Of a DNA stretch of 54,097 nucleotides, positions 42,904 to 49,979 are shown in pieces. Source of the stretch: CALBPI01 sp045110335. GTDB taxonomy: Bacteria > Pseudomonadota > Gammaproteobacteria > Steroidobacterales > Woeseiaceae. Made by a program: the position numbers and the translations under genes. The number at the start of each line of letters is the position of its first letter. Positions within the stretch are counted from its first letter, which is position 1. Location: positions 1 to 54,097 of the forward strand of contig JBGCGB010000040.1 in NCBI GenBank assembly GCA_045110335.1. The letters are read 5' to 3'. A model generated the notes under the pieces. That model was not told where the DNA came from. It was given only the letters and a program-made list of their open reading frames with translations, and did not search any database.

Positions 42904-43650
42904 ATGCGAAATGACCATCCGCTAGGCGCCTTTCTTGAAACACTGGACGAAACGTTCACCGCAGAGGCTTTGTTTGACCAGATGAGCGACACGGTGTTTT
43001 TCATTAAAGACCTAAACGGCCGTTACCTTTGCGTAAACGACACGCTGGTCAAGCGCAGCGGCAGACACAAGAAGCATGAACTCATTGGGCAATTGCCATC
43101 GGATTTGTTTGGTGTCGATCTCGGTCGCTCTTATGAAGCTCAAGATCTGGTGGTTATTGAATCCGGGAAACCACTATTCGACAAATTGGAGTTACACCGG
43201 CATATCGGTCAAGACACCGGTTGGTGTCTTACCACCAAGATTCCGCTGCGAAGCAAGACAGGTGATGTCGTTGGCCTGACCGGCCTATCCCGTGACTTAG
43301 CGACACCCGATCCCTCCAGTTCAGACTATGCTCAGGTCGCAACCGCAATTCGCTTCGCGAAAGCACGCCGGAATGCACCGCCGTCGATTCACGAAATGGC
43401 CAACGCCGCATCAATGTCGATTTACCAATTGGATCGACGTATAAAAAAACTATTTGGGCTAACGACAGGGCAGTGGATTCTAAAGAGCCGGATTGAACTG
43501 GCTTGCGAGCTGTTAGGCGAACACGGTTGCACGTTGGCCGACGTGGCAGATGAATGCGGCTATGCCGATCAGAGCACGTTTACACGACAGTTCAAGCGGA
43601 CTACTGGGCGCACGCCGTCGGCTTTTCGTGGGGCTTTGCGGTGCGGGTAG
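42904..43650 (+). CDS. PAS-domain AraC-family regulator of the hydroxyproline cluster
   Basis: A 248-residue transcription factor. Residues about 15-130 form a PAS sensor domain (LFDQMSDTVFFIKDLNGRYL, VGLTGLSRDL at its end). Residues about 145-248 form the paired helix-turn-helix of AraC proteins (MANAASMSIYQLDRRIKKLF, ADVADECGYADQSTFTRQFK, TGRTPSAFR). It is divergent from the catabolic genes, as LhpR-type activators of hydroxyproline use often are. The PAS pocket may bind hydroxyproline or a pathway intermediate; this is inference. Confidence 0.88.
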   Translation: MRNDHPLGAFLETLDETFTAEALFDQMSDTVFFIKDLNGRYLCVNDTLVKRSGRHKKHELIGQLPSDLFGVDLGRSYEAQDLVVIESGKPLFDKLELHRHIGQDTGWCLTTKIPLRSKTGDVVGLTGLSRDLATPDPSSSDYAQVATAIRFAKARRNAPPSIHEMANAASMSIYQLDRRIKKLFGLTTGQWILKSRIELACELLGEHGCTLADVADECGYADQSTFTRQFKRTTGRTPSAFRGALRCG

Positions 43651-43651
43651 A

Positions 43652-43766
43652 GCCGCTCGTTGGAGATTGCTTTCGTAATCTCTCGAACCTTGGGAGGCTC
43701 TCATCTAACTCCGAACACCCCATATAAAAAAAGGCCCCTTTCGGGACCTTCTTTTGTATGGCGCGC
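43652..43766. repeat. 115-bp direct repeat, copy 1 (displaced tRNA-Arg tail)
   Basis: This copy matches 43879-43993 at 111 of 115 positions by eye, with a 227-bp period. It ends with TGGCGCGC, the complement of the last eight bases of tRNA-Arg including CCA, but no tRNA body follows here. It contains a GAGATTGC-TTTC hairpin (43663-43682), one arm base changed to a G-T wobble, and a copy of the tRNA terminator (43726-43750). Confidence 0.9.
43726..43750 (-). terminator. Terminator, duplicated copy
   Basis: AAGGTCCC-GAAA-GGGGCCTT stem followed on the minus strand by seven T residues. It is identical to the terminator directly behind tRNA-Arg and would act as a backup stop. Confidence 0.8.
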
Positions 43767-43878
43767 GAAGGGCAGGAAGCCCGAGTGCGGCGGAGGTCAA
43801 GGATGACCGAGAGCCGCCCCGGAAGGATTAACTCAGATCGGCTTTTTCCGATCTTCACCCTACGGGCTTCGCGGCTTT
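43767..43878 (-). other. Hairpin-rich spacer between the two repeat copies
   Basis: This 112-bp stretch is a string of stem-loops: GGGC / GCCC (43770-43782), GCGGC / GCCGC enclosing GGTCA-AGGA-TGACC (43787-43817), and AGATCGG / CCGATCT (43835-43854). GCGGC-TTT-GCCGC (43871-43883) crosses into copy 2. It also contains CCGGAAGGATT, which matches the tRNA-Arg T-arm region, hinting at a degraded tRNA fragment. No coding potential is supported. Confidence 0.6.
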
Positions 43879-43993
43879 GCCGCTCGTTGGAGATTGCTTT
43901 CGCAATCTCTCGAACCTTGGAAGGTTCTCATCTAACTCCGAACACCCCATATAAAAAAAGGCCCCTTTCGGGACCTTCTTTTATATGGCGCGC
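43879..43993. repeat. 115-bp direct repeat, copy 2 (attached to tRNA-Arg)
   Basis: The copy continuous with the intact tRNA-Arg gene; its last eight bases lie inside the tRNA 3' end. Its hairpin GAGATTGC-TTTC-GCAATCTC (43890-43909) is perfect. Confidence 0.9.
43953..43977 (-). terminator. Terminator of tRNA-Arg
   Basis: Eight-base-pair stem (one G-T) with a GAAA loop, followed on the minus strand by seven T residues, beginning nine bases after the CCA end of tRNA-Arg. Confidence 0.88.
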
Positions 43994-44062
43994 CCGGAAG
44001 GATTCGAACCTCCGACCGCCTGGTTCGTAGCCAGGTACTCTATCCAGCTGAGCTACGGGCGC
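43986..44062 (-). tRNA. tRNA-Arg (anticodon ACG)
   Basis: A 77-nt cloverleaf on the minus strand with encoded CCA. The acceptor stem GCGCCCG pairs with CGGGCGC, the D arm contains AGCTCAGCTGGATAGAG, the anticodon stem-loop is CCTGG-CTACGAA-CCAGG (anticodon ACG, later read as ICG), and the T arm holds GGTTCGAATCC. It lies downstream of tRNA-Ser and csrA, as in many Gammaproteobacteria. Confidence 0.97.
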
Positions 44063-44165
44063 GTGTGCACTTGATTGCTTTCAAGCTTTCCCCTTGCGGG
44101 GCGCGTGATTATACGAGCGCTGGCGGCCAAAAGCCATGATTAGCGACCATATACTCACAAAAACG

Positions 44166-44256
44166 TGGCGGAGAGAGAGGGATTCGAACCCTCGATGGGC
44201 TATTAACCCATACTCCCTTAGCAGGGGAGCGCTTTCGACCACTCAGCCATCTCTCC
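44166..44256 (-). tRNA. tRNA-Ser (anticodon GCT)
   Basis: A 91-nt tRNA with the long variable arm of serine tRNAs and encoded CCA. The acceptor stem GGAGAGA pairs with TCTCTCC, the anticodon loop CTGCTAA gives GCT, the variable arm is TATGGGTTAATAGCCCATC, and the T arm has GGGTTCGAATCCC. It sits 103 bases before tRNA-Arg and 118 after csrA. Confidence 0.97.
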
Positions 44257-44374
44257 ACGCTTTTCCCGCGACCGGCGTTAAGCTCGACACGGGCGCGAAA
44301 GTGTAAGGCAGATTGCTGCTATCGTAAAGCCGTTATTCAGGCCCTCGCTAAAAATAGTGTCAGACCAAATCTAC

Positions 44375-44569
44375 CTAGTGTTTGTCGTCCGGATGCGGAG
44401 TGCCCGCCTCGTTCTGAATTCGATCAAAAATTTCCTGCCGGTGAACCGATACATCTTTCGGTGCATTGATTCCCAAACGGATCTGATTACCTTTGACCCC
44501 AAGTACCGTGACCGAGATATCTTCCCCGATCACTACTGTTTCTCCGACCCTACGGGTGAGAATTAACAT
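44375..44569 (-). CDS. csrA: Carbon storage regulator CsrA/RsmA
   Basis: A 64-residue RNA-binding protein starting MLILTRRVGETVVIG and containing VKGNQIRLGINAP and VHRQEIFDRI, the complete CsrA fold with the key Arg near residue 44. It binds GGA motifs near ribosome sites to repress or stabilise mRNAs. The frame stays open upstream, but that sequence is not CsrA-like and the family start is at 44569. Its own ribosome site reads CGGAGAAAG, containing GGA, so autoregulation is plausible. Confidence 0.97.
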   Translation of the reverse strand: MLILTRRVGETVVIGEDISVTVLGVKGNQIRLGINAPKDVSVHRQEIFDRIQNEAGTPHPDDKH

Positions 44570-44896
44570 TTCATCTTTCTCCGTCTTTCCCCCGTGAAGG
44601 CGTTCCTCGCCAACAACGAATTCATGAATATGCCAGGCCGGCGTCTCATCCAGCCTCTGTCGGAATACCCTTAAATGTCTCACGCACAACCGATGCTTCG
44701 ACCCCTTGAAGCCATCTTCTGTTCTTTTTCGGTGTTCGTAAGACGCAGCACACGCCCACTGGATAAACCAGCGCAAACGAGTGCTAATTAGACAGGAAAA
44801 CCCTTAGAGATGCAATGACAGCGACGCGCCATGCCCCCTCTAATCGATTGTATTTTATGGGAAATTATTCCCCGGGGTGCCTTGTGGTGACAGCCC
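44570..44896 (-). other. 327-bp csrA upstream region
   Basis: No gene is supported; the open frame leading into csrA has no family match. A possible promoter is TTGCAT (44810-44815) and TCTAAT (44787-44792) with 17-bp spacing. A small GGGAA-ATTA-TTCCC hairpin at 44859-44872 follows the alaS stop and is followed by an AT-rich tract on the minus strand, making it a weak terminator candidate. No lysC gene is present between alaS and csrA. Confidence 0.4.
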
Positions 44897-47506
44897 TCAG
44901 AGATGTGTTTCCACCCAACCGGCAACCGAAGCTAATGATTTATCGAGGTTTTCAGGTTCACTGCCGCCCGCTTGTGCGAAATCCGGGCGTCCACCGCCTT
45001 TACCGCCAACGCCCGCCGCAATTGACTTAACGAGGTCACCCGCCTTGATCTGGCCAATTAAAGGTTTTGAAACCCCCACGGCCAAGCGGACTTTTTCATC
45101 CTCTACTGCGCCCAAGGCAACCACGCTTTTAGGTCCCAGCTTGTCGCGGAACCGATCCACCGCGTCTCGTAAAGACTTCGCATCTGCACCATCGATCCGC
45201 GCTGATAGCACATTCACGTCGCCCACTTTGACAGCCTTGTCGGCAAGATCGCTGGCGCCACCGGTAGCCAATTGGCTCTTGGCGTCAGCCAGTTCTTTTT
45301 CAAGCTGTTTCGAACGCGCCAGCAATTGACTTACTTTTGCGGCCACATCATCTTTCGGCGCTTTAACAATGCCAGCAACATCGGCCAGCGCAGCATCTGC
45401 GCGTTGAATAGCTGCTAATGCGTTGTCGCCCGTTAACGCCTCAATGCGCCGAATGCCTGCGGCCACGCCGGATTCCGTCTCTATGCGGAATATCCCGATA
45501 TCGCCGGTTCGCCCGACATGGGTGCCGCCGCAAAGCTCCATCGAAAACTGCCCCATACGTAGCACGCGAACGTCGCTCTCGTACTTTTCACCAAACAAAG
45601 CGATCGCACCGGCCTCGAGCGCGTCGTCGTACGGCATTTCAGCGGTCTCCGCCGGATGGTTTTGCCGGATCTGCGCATTCACTAATGACGCTACTTCACT
45701 AAGCTGATCGGCAGTCACCGATTCATAGTGGGAGAAATCGAATCGCAACTTTTCGGCATCAACGAGCGAGCCCTTCTGCGTCACATGATCGCCGAGCACT
45801 TGCCGTAAGGCCGCATGTAACAAATGCGTTGCACTGTGATTCAAGCGAATGGCATCGCGTCGGTTAACATCAACCTCTGCCGTGACGGCGTCGTTTGTGG
45901 ACAAGTTACCCGTTTCGACCGTGCCGATGTGTAAAAACGCATGACCACCCTTCTGGGTATCCGCAACACGAAAACGGGACCCGCCTGCGATCAACATGCC
46001 CTCATCGCCAACTTGACCGCCGCTCTCGGCATAAAACGGCGTGCTGTTGAGAACGACCATTCCCGTTTCACCGGCCTGCAATGAATCTACAACTTGACCA
46101 TCGCGATACAGAGCGGCAATGGTTAGATCTTTGTCATCGGTTCGCTCGTAGCCGACAAAGTCAGTCACCACGTCTGATCTGATATCACCGGTATCAACGG
46201 CTGCGAACTTACTCGCCGCTTGCGCACGTTTGCGCTGCGCCTGCATTGCCGATTCAAAACCGGGCTCATCAATGGTCAGTGATTTCTCGCGCGCAATGTC
46301 AGCGGTCAAGTCCGGCGGAAAACCGTAGGTATCGTAGAGCTTGAACACGACGTCACCCGGTATGACATCGCTGTCGAGATCGGCGATGGCTTGATCCAAC
46401 ATACCCATGCCCTGCTCGATCGTCTGCGCGAAGCGTTGCTCTTCTTGCAGCAACACGCGTTCGGCGTGTGCCTGCGCTTTCGCCAGTTCCGGATAGGCCT
46501 CGCCCATCTCATCAACTAATGCAGCGACCAATGTATGGAAGAATGCGTCGCGCTGACCCAGCATATAGCCATGCCTAACCGCTCGACGAATGATGCGCCG
46601 GAGCACGTAGCCACGCCCCTCGTTCGACGGCAACACACCATCCGTGATCAAAAATGCGCAAGCGCGAATGTGATCGGAAATGACGCGCAGCGAAGCCTCG
46701 CCATTATTTTCCACACCAACCGCTTTTGCGACTGCTGTAATCAGGCGCTCGAACAAATCGGTTTCATAGATGCTATGCACGCCCTGAAGGACCGCTGAAA
46801 CACGCTCCAAACCCATGCCGGTATCGACCGACGGCTTCGGCAGCGGTGTCAGGGTTCCGCTCGTATCACGATCGAACTGCATGAAGACCAGATTCCAGAT
46901 CTCGACGTAACGGTCGCCATCTTCGTCAGGTGACCCTGGCGGACCACCCGCAACATCCGGTCCGTGATCATAAAAAATCTCACTACACGGACCGCAAGGC
47001 CCGGTATCACCCATTTGCCAGAAATTGTCTTTTTCATCCAGACGCGACAGACGATCTGCGGGTACGCCCACTTCGTCGATCCAAATGCGCGCCGCTTCGT
47101 CATCTTCACGAAATACGGTCACCCACAGTCTGTCCGCAGGAATTTCCAGCACTTCAGTGACAAATTGCCAGGCAAATTGAATCGCCTCACGCTTGAAGTA
47201 ATCGCCAAAACTAAAATTGCCAAGCATTTCGAAGAAAGTCAGATGGCGCGCGGTGTAGCCAACATTCTCCAAATCGTTGTGTTTGCCGCCCGCTCGAACG
47301 CAGCGCTGTGAGGTGGTAGCGCGTTGATAGTCGCGTTGGTCATCACCCAGAAAGACATCTTTAAACTGCACCATGCCGGCATTGGTAAACAGCAATGTCG
47401 GATCATTCCCGGGGACCAACGGGGAGCTGGGTAGCAATTCGTGCTGCTGTTTGGCGAAATAGCCGAGGAAAGCCTCGCGTAGTTCGCGACTGGAAAGAGT
47501 TTTCAT
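44897..47506 (-). CDS. alaS: Alanyl-tRNA synthetase
   Basis: An 869-residue class II synthetase charging tRNA-Ala. The start at 47506 (MKTLSSRELREAFL) matches the family; an earlier in-frame start is unlikely. Class II motifs appear at GMVQFKDVFLG and RRATTSQRCVRAGGKHNDL-type sequence (given here in part: QRCVRAGGKHND). The editing domain has HSATHLLHAAL and the metal motif MELCGGTHV. A C-Ala domain with a GGKGGGRPDFAQAGG end closes it. Position between recX and csrA is typical. Confidence 0.97.
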   Translation of the reverse strand: MKTLSSRELREAFLGYFAKQQHELLPSSPLVPGNDPTLLFTNAGMVQFKDVFLGDDQRDYQRATTSQRCVRAGGKHNDLENVGYTARHLTFFEMLGNFSFGDYFKREAIQFAWQFVTEVLEIPADRLWVTVFREDDEAARIWIDEVGVPADRLSRLDEKDNFWQMGDTGPCGPCSEIFYDHGPDVAGGPPGSPDEDGDRYVEIWNLVFMQFDRDTSGTLTPLPKPSVDTGMGLERVSAVLQGVHSIYETDLFERLITAVAKAVGVENNGEASLRVISDHIRACAFLITDGVLPSNEGRGYVLRRIIRRAVRHGYMLGQRDAFFHTLVAALVDEMGEAYPELAKAQAHAERVLLQEEQRFAQTIEQGMGMLDQAIADLDSDVIPGDVVFKLYDTYGFPPDLTADIAREKSLTIDEPGFESAMQAQRKRAQAASKFAAVDTGDIRSDVVTDFVGYERTDDKDLTIAALYRDGQVVDSLQAGETGMVVLNSTPFYAESGGQVGDEGMLIAGGSRFRVADTQKGGHAFLHIGTVETGNLSTNDAVTAEVDVNRRDAIRLNHSATHLLHAALRQVLGDHVTQKGSLVDAEKLRFDFSHYESVTADQLSEVASLVNAQIRQNHPAETAEMPYDDALEAGAIALFGEKYESDVRVLRMGQFSMELCGGTHVGRTGDIGIFRIETESGVAAGIRRIEALTGDNALAAIQRADAALADVAGIVKAPKDDVAAKVSQLLARSKQLEKELADAKSQLATGGASDLADKAVKVGDVNVLSARIDGADAKSLRDAVDRFRDKLGPKSVVALGAVEDEKVRLAVGVSKPLIGQIKAGDLVKSIAAGVGGKGGGRPDFAQAGGSEPENLDKSLASVAGWVETHL

Positions 47507-47627
47507 GCGATCGGGTTCCATCAAAAACATGCGCCTGGGCGCGTGATCGCTAATTATTTCACAGCTGACCCGTTCGACATAGACAAAGCGGTCACAGAAT
47601 GGCGATGCGTTGCATCAATCGTGTCGA

Positions 47628-48095
47628 CTAACGATCCCCGCAAGCACTTTGGATTTGGTCGGTATTGAAACCCCGATAGCTCAGGAAACGCATTTGGCGA
47701 GCGCGCTCTTTGAAGTCAGCTATTGGATCCGCGCCAAATTTGCTCTCCCGAACGCGGCAGGCGAGCGCATACCAGTCGAAGTTTGCTGTGCGCAGCACGG
47801 CTTCAACCATCGCGGCACTGACGCCGCGTTGCGATAACTCTGACCGGATGCGAACCGGCCCTTTGCCTTGTCGGAAACGGCTGGAAATAAAGACTTCCAC
47901 AAAGCGCTCGTCGCACTGCAACCGCTCATCGGCGAGACGATCTAACGTGGAGAGGACCGTCTCCTCCGGAAACCCGGCATCACGGAGCTTTTGGTTGAGC
48001 TCCAGACGACTATGTTCACGCCGCGCCAACGCGTCCATCGCACGTTTGCGACAGCGCGCGGGTGACAGCGGATCTTGTTCGGAGAACTTCAGCAA
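47628..48095 (-). CDS. recX: Regulatory protein RecX
   Basis: A 155-residue helical protein with RecX repeats (ALARREHSRLELNQKLRDAG, FISSRFRQGKGPVRIRSEL, RQMRFLSYRGFNTDQI). It binds RecA filaments and limits their activity. The likely start is TTG at 48095, only 45 bases after recA and just past the recA terminator hairpin, with no strong ribosome site; an ATG 18 codons later is the alternative. Expression by readthrough of that terminator would keep RecX low relative to RecA. Confidence 0.9.
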   Translation of the reverse strand: MLKFSEQDPLSPARCRKRAMDALARREHSRLELNQKLRDAGFPEETVLSTLDRLADERLQCDERFVEVFISSRFRQGKGPVRIRSELSQRGVSAAMVEAVLRTANFDWYALACRVRESKFGADPIADFKERARQMRFLSYRGFNTDQIQSACGDR

Positions 48096-48103
48096 CTGAT
48101 GAG

Positions 48104-48135
48104 AAAAACCGCTCGAGCCCAGAGAGCCCGAGCGG
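48104..48135 (-). terminator. Intergenic terminator between recA and recX
   Basis: CCGCTCG / CGAGCGG (48109-48115 and 48129-48135) with additional inner pairing GGGCTC / GGGCT-type bases, followed by five T residues on the minus strand. It probably terminates most recA transcripts and lets some pass into recX. Confidence 0.78.
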
Positions 48136-48140
48136 CATCC

Positions 48141-49184
48141 TTATGCTTCTTCGGCCGGCGCCTCATCAGAATCCATATCGACCAGCGTCTCCGGATCTGG
48201 CAATAACTGCGCACGAATACGTGATTCGATATCGGCGGCGATTTCCGGATTGGATTTCAGATATTCGCGGACGTTCTCTTTACCCTGGCCAATGCGATCG
48301 CCGTTATAACTGTACCAAGAGCCTGCTTTGTCCACAATGCTGTTAGCAACGCCGAGATCAATGAGTTCGCCATGGCGTGAAATGCCCTGCCCATAGAGGA
48401 TTTCGAATTCTGCCGTTCTGAACGGTGGCGAGACTTTGTTCTTAACCACTTTAACGCGGGTTTGGTTACCGACCACTTCATCGCCTTTCTTGATCGCGCC
48501 GATGCGACGGATATCCAATCGAACCGATGAGTAGAATTTCAAAGCGTTACCACCGGTGGTGGTTTCTGGACTGCCAAACATGACACCAATCTTCATACGG
48601 ATTTGGTTAATGAAGATGACCATCGCGTTGGATCGTTTGATGTTACCGGTGAGCTTACGTAGCGCTTGGGACATCAAACGTGCCTGCAGACCGACATGGG
48701 TATCGCCCATCTCACCTTCGATTTCTGCCTTGGGCGTCAACGCGGCAACGGAGTCGACAACAATGATGTCGACAGCACCAGAGCGCACGAGCATGTCGGT
48801 GATCTCGAGGGCTTGTTCGCCGGTATCGGGCTGTGACACCAACAGATCATCAACATTCACACCGAGCTTCTCGGCGTATTGCGGATCAAGCGCGTGCTCG
48901 GCATCTACAAATGCCGCAGTGCCGCCCGCTTTTTGGCCCTCTGCGATGACTTGCAAGGTCAGCGTCGTTTTACCCGAGGACTCAGGACCGTAGATTTCAA
49001 CGACCCGACCCTTTGGCAGCCCGCCAATGCCCAGCGCGACATCCAATCCAATGGAACCGGTTGAGACGGCCTCAACATTCTTGGCGGCTGAGCCATCGCC
49101 CAGACGCATAACAGAGCCTTTTCCGAACTGTTTCTCGATCTGGCCAAGCGCTGCGGCAAGTGCTTTTTTTCTGTTGTCGTCCAT
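48141..49184 (-). CDS. recA: Recombinase RecA
   Basis: A 347-residue protein with the Walker A motif GPESSGKTT (residues 66-74), the MAW-type region, VFINQIRMKIGVMFG (L1/L2 area) and an acidic C-terminus (DMDSDEAPAEEA). It forms filaments on single-stranded DNA for recombination and triggers LexA cleavage. Two LexA-type boxes lie 79-123 bases before the start. It is encoded upstream of recX and downstream of pncC. Confidence 0.98.
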   Translation of the reverse strand: MDDNRKKALAAALGQIEKQFGKGSVMRLGDGSAAKNVEAVSTGSIGLDVALGIGGLPKGRVVEIYGPESSGKTTLTLQVIAEGQKAGGTAAFVDAEHALDPQYAEKLGVNVDDLLVSQPDTGEQALEITDMLVRSGAVDIIVVDSVAALTPKAEIEGEMGDTHVGLQARLMSQALRKLTGNIKRSNAMVIFINQIRMKIGVMFGSPETTTGGNALKFYSSVRLDIRRIGAIKKGDEVVGNQTRVKVVKNKVSPPFRTAEFEILYGQGISRHGELIDLGVANSIVDKAGSWYSYNGDRIGQGKENVREYLKSNPEIAADIESRIRAQLLPDPETLVDMDSDEAPAEEA

Positions 49185-49262
49185 TGTGTTGATCCTGAAG
49201 GTGGCAGGTGAGCGAACTCACGTTACGTTAAATTAAAGATGCCGTTTACGGCACGAGAACTA

Positions 49263-49278
49263 CTGTATGGATACACAG
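49263..49278 (-). promoter_or_regulatory. LexA (SOS) box 1 upstream of recA
   Basis: CTGTATGGATACACAG fits the gammaproteobacterial consensus CTGT-N8-ACAG exactly in both half-sites, and it lies where the recA promoter should be. Confidence 0.88.
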
Positions 49279-49291
49279 ACTACTGCATGAA

Positions 49292-49307
49292 CTGTGCATT
49301 TGTACAG
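49292..49307 (-). promoter_or_regulatory. LexA (SOS) box 2 upstream of recA
   Basis: CTGTGCATTTGTACAG also fits CTGT-N8-ACAG. It lies 29 bases, nearly three helical turns, from box 1, so two LexA dimers could sit on the same face of DNA. Confidence 0.82.
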
Positions 49308-49460
49308 TCCTTTTACAGGGGTTTTTCCATTGATTTGCGCGAGGATGCAGGATTTTCCGGCCAAAAGCAGCCGTGTCCCTCTGAGACCGGATCAATTACC
49401 GTGGCTAAATTATTGAGCGTTGCAGGATTTTACCGATCGACGTGATCAGTCAATCATCGA

Positions 49461-49979
49461 CTAGCGGTCAAACGATTGATTCAGTTCGCGCAAAGCCCAC
49501 AGCACAGTCTTCTCGCGGACTTCATTGCGATCGCCATTAAACCGCTGCATTTGCGCTATGGTGCCCGCCGCCGTTGACCAGGCGCACCAAACGGTGCCGA
49601 CCGGTTTTTCATCACTGCCGCCGTCCGGTCCGGCAATACCGCTGACGGCAATGCCAAAGTCCGCATGCGCGAGTATCCGTACACCATCGGCCATTTCGCG
49701 AACCACTTGCTCGCTCACCGCGCCGTAGGTATCCAACGTTGTCTTGCGAACCTTTAGGAGTTTGCTCTTGGCTTCATTGCTGTAACTGACGACACCATAC
49801 TCAAACCAGGCGGAACTGCCCGCCACGTCTGTCAGCGTCTTGGCGATCCAGCCACCAGTGCAAGATTCAGCGACGGCAATCTTCTGCCGCGTGCGCGTCA
49901 GCGCATTCGCCAGCAACGTCATCTCATGATCGGTTTTGGCCCGAATCGGTAATCCGACTAATGAATAGGTTCCTGTCAC
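49461..49979 (-). CDS. pncC: Nicotinamide-nucleotide amidase PncC (CinA C-terminal domain)
   Basis: A 172-residue stand-alone CinA C-domain with the signature AVAESCTGGWIAKTLTDV and VSGIAGPDGGS plus KPVGTVWCAW. It hydrolyses NMN to nicotinate mononucleotide and ammonia, recycling a by-product of DNA ligase. The start is GTG at 49979, overlapping the glycosyltransferase stop (GTGA) with AGGAG just upstream. The position before recA is the usual one; the coupling to a glycosyltransferase is not. Confidence 0.92.
   Translation of the reverse strand: MTGTYSLVGLPIRAKTDHEMTLLANALTRTRQKIAVAESCTGGWIAKTLTDVAGSSAWFEYGVVSYSNEAKSKLLKVRKTTLDTYGAVSEQVVREMADGVRILAHADFGIAVSGIAGPDGGSDEKPVGTVWCAWSTAAGTIAQMQRFNGDRNEVREKTVLWALRELNQSFDR

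Noticed and set aside
43601..43858. Minus-strand frame of 85 codons across the repeat
   Set aside because: It runs through repeat copy 1, a terminator and the 3' end of the regulator gene; no coding signature.
43758..44030. Open frame ending in ARKDSNLRPPGS beside tRNA-Arg
   Set aside because: The C-terminus is the antisense of the tRNA itself, a familiar artefact of automatic annotation.
43652..44062. Integration (att) site of a genomic island at tRNA-Arg
   Set aside because: The duplicated tail would suit an att repeat, but the interval is only 227 bp and no integrase or island gene is nearby.
44570..44776. N-terminal extension of csrA by about 69 codons
   Set aside because: The extension does not resemble CsrA and the family start MLILTRR is fully conserved at 44569.
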